35,593 nt of DNA from Ligilactobacillus murinus DSM 20452 = NBRC 14221. Lineage in GTDB: Bacteria > Bacillota > Bacilli > Lactobacillales > Lactobacillaceae. Positions 24,155 through 32,539 of this stretch are shown here, piece by piece; the stretch's first letter is position 1, and every line of letters begins with the position of its first letter. The notes below the pieces were generated by a model. The model was not told the DNA's origin, ran no database searches, and saw only the letters and a list, made by a program, of their open reading frames with translations. Location of the stretch: NCBI RefSeq assembly GCF_001591685.1, contig NZ_BCVJ01000018.1:1-35593 (forward strand). Reading direction: 5' to 3'. The position numbers were made by a program, and so were the translations under genes.

Positions 24155-24481
24155 TTACTCATCCCCCAAATATTTTAATCCGATCAACCCACTGATCATC
24201 AAGCAAACACAGATCCCTTGGCCCAAACTCAAAGCTTCACCTAAAAAGATCCAGCCAAATAAGACCGAGCCAACTGCACCGATCCCACAATAAGCCGAAT
24301 AAGCGATCCCAGCAGGTAAATTTTTCATAGCTAGGGAAAATAAGTAAAAACTTAAAATAATAAAAACGAGCGTGATGATCCCATAAGGCTGGACCGTAAA
24401 ACTATTCGAAAGCTTCAACGTCAACGCCCAAACGATCTCCAGCAATCCCCCTAAGATCAACAGTAACCAATTTTTATTCAA
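24155..24481 (-). CDS. SMR family transporter subunit A
   Basis: A 108-residue small multidrug resistance protein with four helices; Glu15 (LLEIVWALTLK) is the proton/substrate site, and the loop AYCGIGAVGSVLFGWIFLGE is typical. The start is TTG, with GAAAGGATG upstream. It is the first gene of the pair. The substrate may be guanidinium or cationic drugs; I see no guanidine riboswitch in the 130-base gap upstream, so drug export is as likely. Confidence 0.9.
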   Translation of the reverse strand: MNKNWLLLILGGLLEIVWALTLKLSNSFTVQPYGIITLVFIILSFYLFSLAMKNLPAGIAYSAYCGIGAVGSVLFGWIFLGEALSLGQGICVCLMISGLIGLKYLGDE

Positions 24482-24612
24482 ATCGTTTCATCCTTTCAAA
24501 TAAAAAAGCATAGCTAGACAAGATCCAACTTATCCAACTACACTTATAGTAATCCTCCGATGTAAGGTATAAATTATGCTATCAGAGTTATATTCAACTG
24601 TCAATTCAAAAT

Positions 24613-25605
24613 TTATTTCAAATATTGGTGGAAAAAGTCCACGATCTTAGCAAATGGAATGCCTTTATCTTTGCCACCATCATAAAGATCTGTATGATCA
24701 GCTCCAGAGATCAAATACAATTCCTTATTATCAGGGCAAACCGCACCTTCCACCATCTTAGCGTAAGCATCTTCACTAAAATAACATGAATGTGCCGCTT
24801 TACCGTGGATCATCAAGACTGCATTTTCGATCTCATTACTGTATTTAAGAAGTGGTTGGTTGATAAACGACATACATCCAGTCACATTCCAACCATCATT
24901 TGAATTCAAAGACCGCTCATGGTAACCACGCTTAGTTTTATAATAATCATAATAATCAGCGACAAACTGAGGAGCATCAGCGGGTAAGGGATCGACCACC
25001 CCGCCAGCTCTAGCATAGTCAGTATTAGCATAATCGCGGGTGCGTTGCTTGTTTAAGGCAACCTTTTTAGCTTGACGTGCTACCTGAGAATCTTCAGCAT
25101 CAAAGTAGCCATTAGCGTTGATCCGTGACATATCATACATCGTTGCCGTCACAGTCGCTTTGATCCGTGTATCAAGGGCAGCAGCATTCAAAGCCATACC
25201 ACCCCAACCACAGATCCCGACGATCCCGAGTTTTTCTGAATCAGCTAGCTCTAAATTAGATAAATAATCGATCGCTGCTTGAAAATCTTCTGTATTGATA
25301 TCAGGCGAAGCCACATTACGAGGAAAACCACCACTTTCACCCGTAAATGACGGATCAAAAGCAAGCGTTAAAAAGCCAGCCGCAGCCAAAGTTTGCGCAT
25401 ATAGCCCAGAAGCTTGTTCTTTAACGGCTCCAAATGGTCCCGCGATCGCAAGTGCAGGTAGTTTACCAGTTGCAGCTTTAGGCAAATACATATCAGCTGC
25501 TAAGGTGATACCGTAGCGATTGTGAAACGTCACTTTTTGGTGTTTTACCTTAGGGCTGGGTGCAAACGTTTTATCCCATTTTGTTGTTAAAGTTAATTCT
25601 TCCAT
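24613..25605 (-). CDS. Alpha/beta hydrolase (YcjY/dienelactone hydrolase-like)
   Basis: A 330-residue alpha/beta hydrolase. The nucleophile elbow reads GICGWGG, so the nucleophile would be Cys132 rather than Ser, as in dienelactone hydrolase-like enzymes. The likely acid/base pair lies in the C-terminal part, with His in SGADHTDLYDGG. A lid insertion (about 160-240) is rich in Asp, Tyr and Asn. The substrate is unknown. It is divergent from a LysR-type regulator that probably controls it. Confidence 0.85.
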   Translation of the reverse strand: MEELTLTTKWDKTFAPSPKVKHQKVTFHNRYGITLAADMYLPKAATGKLPALAIAGPFGAVKEQASGLYAQTLAAAGFLTLAFDPSFTGESGGFPRNVASPDINTEDFQAAIDYLSNLELADSEKLGIVGICGWGGMALNAAALDTRIKATVTATMYDMSRINANGYFDAEDSQVARQAKKVALNKQRTRDYANTDYARAGGVVDPLPADAPQFVADYYDYYKTKRGYHERSLNSNDGWNVTGCMSFINQPLLKYSNEIENAVLMIHGKAAHSCYFSEDAYAKMVEGAVCPDNKELYLISGADHTDLYDGGKDKGIPFAKIVDFFHQYLK

Positions 25606-25728
25606 GTTACTACCCCTCTCAAATATTTTCTTTAGTATTTATTATAAAGATAATTTATAATATAGCTAATACTTATTTTCTATAATTTATCATTCTAAAA
25701 TCGAATAACTATTCTGGAGGCCCAATCG
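25606..25728. promoter_or_regulatory. Divergent control region, hydrolase / LysR
   Basis: A 123-base, very AT-rich gap between the two divergent genes. AGTATTTATTATA and TATAATATAGCTAATACT form an interrupted inverted repeat (about 25633-25672), a plausible LysR-type binding site. TGGAGG before 25729 is the regulator's ribosome binding site. Confidence 0.45.
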
Positions 25729-26607
25729 ATGGAAATTCGTGTCTTAAAGTATTTTTTAGCCGTTGCACGCGAAAAAAGTATCACTAATGCAGCTAAAAAA
25801 TTGCACATTTCACAACCAACACTATCAAAGCAGCTCAAACAACTGGAAGCTGAGCTAGGACAAAAGCTCTTTACCCGAACCAACTACAGCATTCGCTTGA
25901 CTGAAGCGGGGCTACTCTTACAAAAGCGCGCTGAAAATATCGTTGCTTTAGTTGATAAAACAACGCAAGAATTCCAAGATCTAGATGATGTGATCGGGGG
26001 CGATATTCATCTTGGTTGTGCTGAATCGATCGGCATGCAATATCTAGCACGCCAATTCAAAGAGTTGCAGAGCACTTATCCAGGCTTACGCTACCATTTA
26101 TACAGTGGTGATAGTAGTGATATCGCCTTGCGCTTAGAGCGGGGCTTGTTAGACTTTGCCGTGATCGTCCAAGAAGTTGATCTGCAAAAGTACAATTATC
26201 TCAAACTCCCCCATCACGATACTTGGGGCGTGCTCATGCCTAAAGATAGCCCGTTAGCACAGCATGCAGTCATCACAGTCGCTGAGTTAGTCGATCTGCC
26301 CTTGATCGTGTCACGCCAAGGGATGGAAGCAGACTATCCTAAGTTCTTTGGTGAAAAAGTTGATGAATTAAATATCGTTGCAACCTCAAACTTGATCTAT
26401 AACGCCTCACTTTTAGTGCGTGAAGGTCTAGGCTATGCTTTGACATTTGATGACCTGATCGACACTAGTAGTGACAACGAGCTTTGTTTTCGCCCACTTG
26501 AACCAAATCTGACCTCTAACATGTATCTTATCTGGAACAAACACCAAGTCTTCTCTCCCGCTGCCAAATTGCTATTAGATAAACTCAAAGAAAAACTAGC
26601 TCAATAA
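25729..26607 (+). CDS. LysR family transcriptional regulator
   Basis: A 292-residue regulator. The N-terminal winged helix has the signature ITNAAKKLHISQPTLSKQLK and EAELGQKLFTR; the rest is the two-lobe co-inducer domain (about 90-290). Divergent transcription from the hydrolase gene suggests it activates that gene upon binding a small molecule. It has its own ribosome binding site (TGGAGG) and terminator. Confidence 0.93.
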   Translation: MEIRVLKYFLAVAREKSITNAAKKLHISQPTLSKQLKQLEAELGQKLFTRTNYSIRLTEAGLLLQKRAENIVALVDKTTQEFQDLDDVIGGDIHLGCAESIGMQYLARQFKELQSTYPGLRYHLYSGDSSDIALRLERGLLDFAVIVQEVDLQKYNYLKLPHHDTWGVLMPKDSPLAQHAVITVAELVDLPLIVSRQGMEADYPKFFGEKVDELNIVATSNLIYNASLLVREGLGYALTFDDLIDTSSDNELCFRPLEPNLTSNMYLIWNKHQVFSPAAKLLLDKLKEKLAQ

Positions 26608-26644
26608 AAAAACTTCTGAGACCGTTTGATCTCAGAAGTTTTTT
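26607..26644. terminator. Bidirectional terminator
   Basis: AAAAAACTTCTGAGA pairs perfectly with TCTCAGAAGTTTTTT around an 8-base loop. T runs exist on both strands, so it serves both the LysR gene and the convergent XRE operon. Confidence 0.92.
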
Positions 26645-26834
26645 ATTTCCAAAATAAGTCATTTAATGTTACATCAAGTTCTTTACAAATACTGATACAA
26701 AGGTTGATCGTGGGGTTATAGTCGCCTTTTTCAATGGCCGAGATCGTTTGGCGTGAAACACCGACACGATCGGCTAAAGCTTGCTGTGAAAGGTCTTTTC
26801 CCGCACGAGCTGCTTTTAACTTTAAATTCTTCAT
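26643..26834 (-). CDS. XRE family small transcriptional regulator
   Basis: A 63-residue protein that is just one helix-turn-helix domain: LSQQALADRVGVSRQTISAIEKGDYNPTINLCISICKELDV. It belongs to the YozG/PBSX-repressor-like group that usually accompanies small membrane proteins. It is the last gene of a three-gene operon; its ATG overlaps the stop before it (ATGA). It probably represses its own operon. Confidence 0.92.
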   Translation of the reverse strand: MKNLKLKAARAGKDLSQQALADRVGVSRQTISAIEKGDYNPTINLCISICKELDVTLNDLFWK

Positions 26835-27325
26835 CTGCCTTCATCTTCCTTACGATCTAGGTAGTTACGCAAGAGGATCGTGCTTCCTGTGATGAGCAAC
26901 AAAATACCCAGAAATACTAAGTAAATATCTTGCTGATCTACTTTTGAACTTTCAAAATAGTCCCAAGTTACCGGCAACAATTCCAAAAGCCCTAGTCCAG
27001 CAAATAACCAGCCCATTGAAGAGCTTTTTTTGACTTTAACAGGGAAATAAGCATGCTGCCAAATAGTATATGGTGCAAACACCAAAGTCCCAAGCCAAAT
27101 GCTCAACGCGGCTAGATCTTCACTCGATAAAAGCTGGATATTCCCGACCTTTTCCCAAAAGTATACAACAGCATTTAAAAACATAATTGTAACAAAAGCA
27201 TATTTGTAGGCCCGATCTACCACCTGTGTTTGGCGTTCATCACGTTCACCTTCGACTTTATTCATCAGTATCAAAAAGCCAAATGAAAGGGCTACAACAA
27301 AGACAACTACTGTAGCTAAAAACAT
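26831..27325 (-). CDS. Four-helix membrane protein B of the XRE operon
   Basis: A 164-residue membrane protein with four helices (about 2-22, 42-62, 72-92, 100-150 with a break) and the conserved cytoplasmic stretch GERDERQTQVVDRAYKYAF. It is a paralogue of the gene before it (same DERQ motif, same length and helix spacing, same WQHAYF/WNHAYF). Start and stop overlap in the form TAATG. The function is unknown; with a paired XRE regulator it may act in stress sensing or antimicrobial peptide immunity. Confidence 0.75.
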   Translation of the reverse strand: MFLATVVVFVVALSFGFLILMNKVEGERDERQTQVVDRAYKYAFVTIMFLNAVVYFWEKVGNIQLLSSEDLAALSIWLGTLVFAPYTIWQHAYFPVKVKKSSSMGWLFAGLGLLELLPVTWDYFESSKVDQQDIYLVFLGILLLITGSTILLRNYLDRKEDEGR

Positions 27326-27822
27326 TATAGATCACCTTCTTCATTACTATCGAGATGATTACGCAACATGATCGTTAGCGCAATGCAAAAACAACTGATA
27401 CCAAAGATCAAAAAGCTAACACCTTTTGTAAGATCAGGACTTCCTCCCCAAAGCCCTAAAAGATCGACTACCCCAATCAATAAATTAGGAATTCCCATTA
27501 TGAGCATTACGACTGCAAAACCATTAGTTTTTTCAGATTTGAGTGAAAAATATGCGTGATTCCAAATTGCATAAAGTGAGGCTACTAATATACCACTCCA
27601 AATACTCATTGTAGATGTAAACCTCACTGAAAGTTCTGGAAAACTATCAAAGACACTAAAAATGTAAAAGGCAGCATTCAAAAGCAAAACTGTTAGCAAT
27701 CCATAACGGCCCCCACGATCCATGATCACTGTTTGCCGTTCATCATACCCATCATCTTTTTGTAAAAATAGCACTAGTCCTACCACCGCAAAAAATAAAA
27801 TTACAAATAAACTTCCTAACAT
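27325..27822 (-). CDS. Four-helix membrane protein A of the XRE operon
   Basis: A 165-residue membrane protein, first gene of the operon. GYDERQTVIMDRGGRYGLL follows the first helix; the later helices and the charged tail (RNHLDSNEEGDL) mirror the paralogue (RNYLDRKEDEGR). The duplicate nature suggests the two form a hetero-oligomer. A strong AAGGAGGG ribosome binding site lies in the loop of a small hairpin. Confidence 0.75.
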   Translation of the reverse strand: MLGSLFVILFFAVVGLVLFLQKDDGYDERQTVIMDRGGRYGLLTVLLLNAAFYIFSVFDSFPELSVRFTSTMSIWSGILVASLYAIWNHAYFSLKSEKTNGFAVVMLIMGIPNLLIGVVDLLGLWGGSPDLTKGVSFLIFGISCFCIALTIMLRNHLDSNEEGDL

Positions 27823-27879
27823 GGTGTATCCCTCCTTTTTCTACACCCTAATAGTAATTTAAATCATCAATAATGTCAA
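27823..27879 (-). promoter_or_regulatory. Promoter and hairpin-held RBS of the XRE operon
   Basis: On the minus strand TTGACA (27874-27879) and TACTAT (27851-27856) are 17 bases apart. GGTGTA (27842-27847) and TACACC (27823-27828) flank the AAGGAGGG ribosome binding site just before the ATG, forming a 6-bp stem. It could be an operator for the XRE protein or a translation control. Confidence 0.6.
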
Positions 27880-27919
27880 CTATATTTTACAAAAATAATC
27901 TGTAAATGGCATAAAGCAT

Positions 27920-27947
27920 AAAAAAAGAGTGCCATCACTGACACTCT
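27920..27947 (-). terminator. Terminator of the DinB gene
   Basis: AGAGTG and CACTCT pair (27942-27947 with 27926-27931), followed by seven T on the minus strand. Confidence 0.82.
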
Positions 27948-27952
27948 ATATC

Positions 27953-28462
27953 TTATTTACCTAAAACTAATCGTCTAGTATATACTGCTTGTCCTGAATG
28001 CATACTAGCATCATCTAGCGTTGAGATGATCCGCACTGCTCGTGTAACTGGGGGTTCCCAACTTTCATCAATGATCTCATCTAATGTTGTCAGGTCCAGT
28101 TTCGATAGATAATCCCGTCCAAAAGCGACCGCCGCTTGGAAATAATCAACTAATAATTCTTTATCCTCCACTTGAACTTTACGTGCTTGTTCTGGTGTAT
28201 GGATCCAATCCTGTGTGTCTAAAGGTAGATCTAAATCAAACTTTTGCACCCAACCCTGACTGGTATAGAGCGGTTCTTTTCCAGCTAATTCCGATAATTG
28301 TTGATCGATCATCTTAGCTGTATGCCAAGTCAACCACGTGACCGATTTGATCAGATCCGCTGGCATCGTGTTCAATTGTTCAACATTCATTTGTGCGATC
28401 GTTTCTAAAAAGCGCTCTTCCGCCCGGTTAAGTGCATCAACTAACATCCCTACTGTCTGCAT
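27953..28462 (-). CDS. DinB family protein
   Basis: A 169-residue four-helix bundle of the DinB/YfiT-like superfamily. The metal-ligand histidines are in place: TWHTAKMIDQQ (helix 2) and SMHSGQAVYTRR (helix 4). Such proteins are thiol-dependent metal enzymes or are of unknown role. TGAGGA precedes the ATG. It follows the ClbS-like gene by 35 bases, so both four-helix bundle genes may be co-transcribed. Confidence 0.88.
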   Translation of the reverse strand: MQTVGMLVDALNRAEERFLETIAQMNVEQLNTMPADLIKSVTWLTWHTAKMIDQQLSELAGKEPLYTSQGWVQKFDLDLPLDTQDWIHTPEQARKVQVEDKELLVDYFQAAVAFGRDYLSKLDLTTLDEIIDESWEPPVTRAVRIISTLDDASMHSGQAVYTRRLVLGK

Positions 28463-28497
28463 AATATTTCCTCACATTCTTAAATCTTTTTTGGCGA

Positions 28498-29016
28498 CTA
28501 CAGCATCAAACGTTTCCATTTTCTGATCTTAGTTCTAAAAGTCGTAAAAGGTGCCACGGTATTAACATGAATAAACTTATAGACTTCCCAGACTGCTGTT
28601 TTAGTTGAGTTATCCGCCCATTTTCGCATATGTGGTTCAAATACTTCAGCTTCACTCAGTTCATCAAGCATCTGATATATGGCCTGAATGTTTTGGTCTA
28701 ATCTTTTTTTCAATTCTGCTAGTGACAATGGAGCATAGGTTACAGAAAAATATTGGTAAAGTTCCCCTAATTGATTCCACTTATAGTTCTCAGTGGGCGT
28801 TTTTACTGACTTACCCTGTCTTTCATCCGCTTCCCACTGCAATAATAATGTCGTCCACCCTACTTGATAAGCTAGATTTTCTGCGGGCGTACGATCTACT
28901 TCATCACAGCGCTCATCTTTTAATGCCTCGGGGATCTCGGTAAATTCTGCAATATACTTAGCATATGTTTTTTGGATCTCAGCTTTTAATTCAGCTTTGT
29001 CATGATAACTTCTCAT
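28498..29016 (-). CDS. ClbS/DfsB family four-helix bundle protein
   Basis: A 172-residue protein of the DUF1706 (ClbS/DfsB) family. Family features are the N-terminal YHDKAELKAEI, QVGWTTLLLQWEADE, PTENYKWNQLGELYQYF and the C-terminal KFIHVNTVAPFTTFRTKIRKW. ClbS protects colibactin producers from the toxin; most homologues have no known role. AGGAGAG precedes the ATG. Confidence 0.9.
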   Translation of the reverse strand: MRSYHDKAELKAEIQKTYAKYIAEFTEIPEALKDERCDEVDRTPAENLAYQVGWTTLLLQWEADERQGKSVKTPTENYKWNQLGELYQYFSVTYAPLSLAELKKRLDQNIQAIYQMLDELSEAEVFEPHMRKWADNSTKTAVWEVYKFIHVNTVAPFTTFRTKIRKWKRLML

Positions 29017-29087
29017 CGTTTAAACTCTCCTTTTAAGTTTTTTCCCTTGAGCTGACACGTAAAGCTTGCCCACAGTTTCTGCTATTC

Positions 29088-29452
29088 TCAACCTTGCTTT
29101 ATTTTCATGATCATCGCATCAATATTAGTTGATTGACCATAAAAATCAACTTTTGAAATTGGAGCTGAATTTTTTAATGCCACATCTAGATGTTCAATGA
29201 TCTTTTCTAGCTGGTCTGAATTAGCTTTTATATATTCTGCCTGCAAATATCTACTTAGCTTATCCTTTAAACCTTGCTTGGAGATCAAATGTGAAGTCAT
29301 GAACTCGAAATGTGCCAAAAGCCATACTTCAAAAGTAATATTGGAAAAACCGATCACAAATTTTTCCTTCATTGCTTTACTAAACATTGTATCTAACTCT
29401 TCTACAGTAAATTCATCGCGTTTTTCTTTTCTACTTTTTTATTTCTCGCCAT
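29088..29452 (-). pseudogene. RloB (AbiLii-like) protein gene, internally deleted
   Basis: The gene starts at ATG 29450-29452, right after the RloA stop, as in intact RloA-RloB pairs, and reads MARNKKVEKK. It then runs to a stop after 16 codons. In another frame the sequence resumes with KRDEFTVEELDTMFSKAMK and the RloB-typical FSNITFEVWLLAHFE, continuing to 29088. The middle of the N-terminal domain (some 60-80 residues) is missing, with the joint near 29410-29425. RloB proteins are Toprim-like partners of an AAA ATPase in abortive-infection systems of the AbiL type; this one cannot be functional in the usual sense. Confidence 0.75.
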
Positions 29453-29453
29453 C

Positions 29454-30662
29454 TTATTCTCCCAAAACTTCTAGTAAAGCTGAATGATCAACGATCTGTG
29501 TGCCACCAAACCTCCCTTCCAGATAACGTTTTTTGTAGCCAAAATCTCCACGACTCAAGGATATGTCATCAAAATCGTAAATTGAAAAGAGATCGGTCTC
29601 GCCATACTCATTTTTTTCAGCAAACCATATCTGATCTTGCCGCAACTTGTGATCCATCAATGAGAGTTCATGGGTCGTCAAGATAAATTGATTCAGTTGC
29701 TTTTCATGCGTAAAAATATCCAATAACGCCTCAGCTAATTCAAGATGAAAAGAGCGATCAAACTCATCGATCAAGAGTACTTTGCCAGCATTTTCATTAC
29801 GCAAAATATACAATGCTAAAAACATAAACGCTTTGGTTCCTGTACTTTCATTGTTAAAATGCACTTGAAAATCCTTATCTTTGGAGTGGTGTGTAGTATA
29901 TACATCATATATTGTTGCATAAGTCTCCTCATTTTTGGGCATAAGCATCTCTCCATTAAAGTCGATTTGAACTTTAGGCTTTAAAACTCTACGCTCTTTG
30001 ACCTCAACATCAACAATATTAAAATCCGCTGCTTTGAGAAATTTCAAAAATTTATTCTTAAAGTTTGGTTCCAATAACGCTTTAAATAAAATATTTGGTA
30101 CTTGATCTGAATTAACAAAGACCAGATCTTCTAAAAACCAAGTATAGGCCAACTTCGCTTCATCCAAATTATTTTCTTGGGCAAAGAACAGTAAATTTTG
30201 ATTTTTTCTGATATTTCTTTGCAAGCCGCTAAGTTGCTTAGGCAAAGTAATGAATTCTTGTCCTTGCCGTTCAAAAATAACACTATTGTTTACTTTCAAT
30301 TTTTCAAACTGAAATTTTGCTTGATCATAGATCAACTGATATTCAAAGTATTTTTGCGCTTTAATAAACGAAACAGATAATTGAGTAGCATCAGAATTAT
30401 AGCCGAATGTATTCGTCGGTAAGGCCTCATTTTCACTCGTGGTCGGCGTTAAAACTAAGAAACGAAGCAATCTTAAAGCATCTAACAAATTCGTTTTACC
30501 ATTAGCATTTCCGCCAAACAAAATCGCTAACTTCAATAACTTGGTTTTACCAAATGTCAAAATATTATTTTTATATTTTCGCAGATACTTCCCCTTCTCC
30601 ATGGAAAATTCATTAGTATCTTTGAAAGATTTAAAATTAGTGACCTTAAAATCAACTAACAT
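29454..30662 (-). CDS. AAA family ATPase, RloA/AbiLi-like
   Basis: A 402-residue ATPase of the RecF/OLD-like AAA_15 group. Walker A GGNANGKT (50-57), an ABC-type signature region NESTGTKAFMFLA (271-283), Walker B VLLIDE (295-300) and the H-loop TTHE (329-332) are all present; ending in GDFGYKKRYLEGRFGGTQIV, a stretch shared by RloA proteins. In intact systems it works with RloB to stop phage growth. It has a good promoter and seems intact, but the partner is broken. It overlaps nothing; RloB begins one base after its stop. Confidence 0.88.
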   Translation of the reverse strand: MLVDFKVTNFKSFKDTNEFSMEKGKYLRKYKNNILTFGKTKLLKLAILFGGNANGKTNLLDALRLLRFLVLTPTTSENEALPTNTFGYNSDATQLSVSFIKAQKYFEYQLIYDQAKFQFEKLKVNNSVIFERQGQEFITLPKQLSGLQRNIRKNQNLLFFAQENNLDEAKLAYTWFLEDLVFVNSDQVPNILFKALLEPNFKNKFLKFLKAADFNIVDVEVKERRVLKPKVQIDFNGEMLMPKNEETYATIYDVYTTHHSKDKDFQVHFNNESTGTKAFMFLALYILRNENAGKVLLIDEFDRSFHLELAEALLDIFTHEKQLNQFILTTHELSLMDHKLRQDQIWFAEKNEYGETDLFSIYDFDDISLSRGDFGYKKRYLEGRFGGTQIVDHSALLEVLGE

Positions 30663-30689
30663 ATTGCCACCACCTTTTTAGTTATACCA

Positions 30690-30718
30690 ATTATAACGTT
30701 TTTTCGTTTTTTTATAAA
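30690..30718 (-). promoter_or_regulatory. Promoter of the RloA gene
   Basis: On the minus strand TTTATA (30713-30718) and TATAAT (30690-30695) are 17 bases apart, followed by AAGGTGG as ribosome binding site before ATG 30662. Confidence 0.6.
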
Positions 30719-30775
30719 CAATATACTCTTTTCAAAGCTAGATCATTCGGAGCCGTTTCACTGAACTATCTGTAA

Positions 30776-31024
30776 CTAGATCTTATCATCCATCCAAGCG
30801 ACCAGCTCACGCATCACCTCAACTTTATTCAACTCATTTAAGATCTCATGTCTTGCCTCTGGATAAAGTTTTAAAGTCACATCGCTAAAACCTTCACGCT
30901 GTAAGAGTGCATAGAAACGCTCTACCCCCTTACCTGCTCCTCCAACCGGATCTGTGGCACCCGAGATCAGTAACAGTGGTAAGGTATGGGGGATCTGCTT
31001 GATCCATTTAGGACTAGTCGCATA
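30776..31024 (-). pseudogene. C-terminal part of a broken serine hydrolase (lipase) gene
   Basis: A frame of 83 codons without start reads YATSPKWIKQIPHTLPLLLIS and goes on with SGATDPVGG, then LKLYPEARHEILNE, the catalytic Asp and His regions of monoacylglycerol lipase/lysophospholipase-type hydrolases. It ends with TAG at 30776. It is the tail of the gene whose front part lies at 32581-33170, cut off by the TnpB element. Confidence 0.9.
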
Positions 31025-31191
31025 GTGTCAACCACCCCAGTCTAAAGACTGGGGCTTGTAGGGTAAAACCTTACGGTTTCTTGCTACAATTTGCATAGAT
31101 ACAGCACAGCGTACTATCAAAGATAATACGTCTTACACGCTAATTACCAATACCTTTTACGTCCCCAAGTTGCCATAGGGACGAGCCTAAC
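31025..31191 (-). ncRNA. Putative omega RNA (guide RNA of TnpB)
   Basis: The 167 bases between the TnpB stop and the right end have no ORF but several hairpins, including the end hairpin CCCCAGTC/GACTGGGG. In IS200/IS605 elements this stretch, together with the end of tnpB, forms the omega RNA, with the guide taken from the flanking DNA. Here the guide would begin with about ACTATGCGACTAGTCC from the lipase gene. Confidence 0.6.
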
Positions 31192-32445
31192 TTAGGCTAC
31201 TTTTGCTAATCCTTTAGCTAAGATATTTTTAGCTGCATTCCAATCTCTGATGTGATGCTTATGACAGTTAGGGCAAGTCCATTTACGGTCTGCTAAAGTT
31301 AGCTTACTACTTCCATCCTTGCCCATAATAAAGCCACAATCAGAACATATTTGAGTTGTATTCTTAGGATCAACTGTTATAAATGTACGTCCATATAAAC
31401 TGGCTTTATATTCCATCATTTGTAAGAACGTGCGCCAGCCGACATCAGAAATTGACATTGCTAAAGCATGATTTTTCAACATATTTTTACCACGTAAGTT
31501 TTCAGCTACTACCAAATCGTGGTTATTGATAAGTGCAGTAGACACCTTATGCAGGAAATTATTACGTTGTCGTCTTACTCTAGCTTGTAACTTAGCTACC
31601 ACCAAGCGCTGTTTTTGATAATTCTTAGCATTTCTAAGATTGCGTCCATCTTTTTTGGCTCTTAATTGTCGTCTTGACAACTTACGTTGTGCCTTAGCTA
31701 GTTTACCCTTGATAGTCCGATAGTACCTTGGATTAGCTATTTGATCGCCATTACTACTCGTTAGGAAGTTTTCGGTATTAAGGTCAACACCAACTTGAAA
31801 ACCGGTAGTCCTTTTCTTGGCGACAAACGGAGTATCTGAACCCAACTGCATTGATACGAAGTATTTATCATCAATGGTCTTAGAAATAGTTACCGTACCG
31901 ATTTTAATATCTTGCTTACGGTCTAACAATCTACGGTGAGAACCACTAATTCTGATTCTACCCAACTTAGGTAACTGGATGTGTTGCATATCAAGAAACT
32001 TAACTCCAGTAGCATCAAAAACGTTCATTTCTGCTTTTTTGCCATAGTGTGCGCTTGTTTGATACTTTTCAACATAACCTTTTTTATGAAACTTAGGTGT
32101 ACCAGCGGTGTGGACTTTCTTGTACATATTCCACGCATTTTGGTAGGTTTGTTTAGCAGTAGAAATCACTTGTCTATCAAGAAGTTTGTTATCCATATAC
32201 TTAAAATGATTGGATAAGTTCTTAGGATTTTTACGCTTTTTCAATTCATCGATGCGATTAGTAACGACATCAAGTGGTAATTTAACCCGATTAAGTTGAT
32301 ACAACTCTCGGTCAATTGCTATCAGCTTATTGTAGACTGTTCTAGAAATATCGGAATTGATTTTGATTAATTGCTTTTGTTGTGTTGATGGGTAGATACG
32401 CATCTTAAGTCCGTAGTGGTAACTAAGGTCTTTCATTTTCTTCAT
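31192..32445 (-). CDS. tnpB: RNA-guided endonuclease TnpB
   Basis: A 417-residue TnpB of the IS605/IS1341 type. RuvC residues Asp221 (VGVDLN), Glu315 (VAENLRGKNM) and Asp401 (RDWNAAKNI) are present, as is the zinc finger Cys367-Cys370-Cys391-Cys394 (CSDCG, CPNC). The N-terminus has the usual basic HTH-like part starting YHYGLKMRIYPS. No stops or shifts, so it seems active. It cuts DNA next to a short motif under guidance of the omega RNA and keeps the element in place. The ribosome binding site is AAGGGGGTG. Confidence 0.95.
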   Translation of the reverse strand: MKKMKDLSYHYGLKMRIYPSTQQKQLIKINSDISRTVYNKLIAIDRELYQLNRVKLPLDVVTNRIDELKKRKNPKNLSNHFKYMDNKLLDRQVISTAKQTYQNAWNMYKKVHTAGTPKFHKKGYVEKYQTSAHYGKKAEMNVFDATGVKFLDMQHIQLPKLGRIRISGSHRRLLDRKQDIKIGTVTISKTIDDKYFVSMQLGSDTPFVAKKRTTGFQVGVDLNTENFLTSSNGDQIANPRYYRTIKGKLAKAQRKLSRRQLRAKKDGRNLRNAKNYQKQRLVVAKLQARVRRQRNNFLHKVSTALINNHDLVVAENLRGKNMLKNHALAMSISDVGWRTFLQMMEYKASLYGRTFITVDPKNTTQICSDCGFIMGKDGSSKLTLADRKWTCPNCHKHHIRDWNAAKNILAKGLAKVA

Positions 32446-32514
32446 TATTTTTCACCCCCTTATTTTTACATACTAAGAATATCATGAAAATACGTCATGT
32501 GCGAAAAAAGTCCC

Positions 32515-32539
32515 AAAAAATAAGCCCATAGGGCTTATT
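32515..32539 (-). terminator. Terminator at the left end of the IS
   Basis: AATAAGCCC and GGGCTTATT pair around a 3-base loop and are followed by TTTTTT on the minus strand. It stands between the element's left end and tnpB, so it blocks read-through from the host gene into tnpB. Confidence 0.8.

Noticed and set aside
24482-24612. Guanidine riboswitch before the SMR pair
   Set aside because: None of the conserved ykkC-type or mini-ykkC motifs is visible; only a TTGACA and AT-rich sequence are seen.
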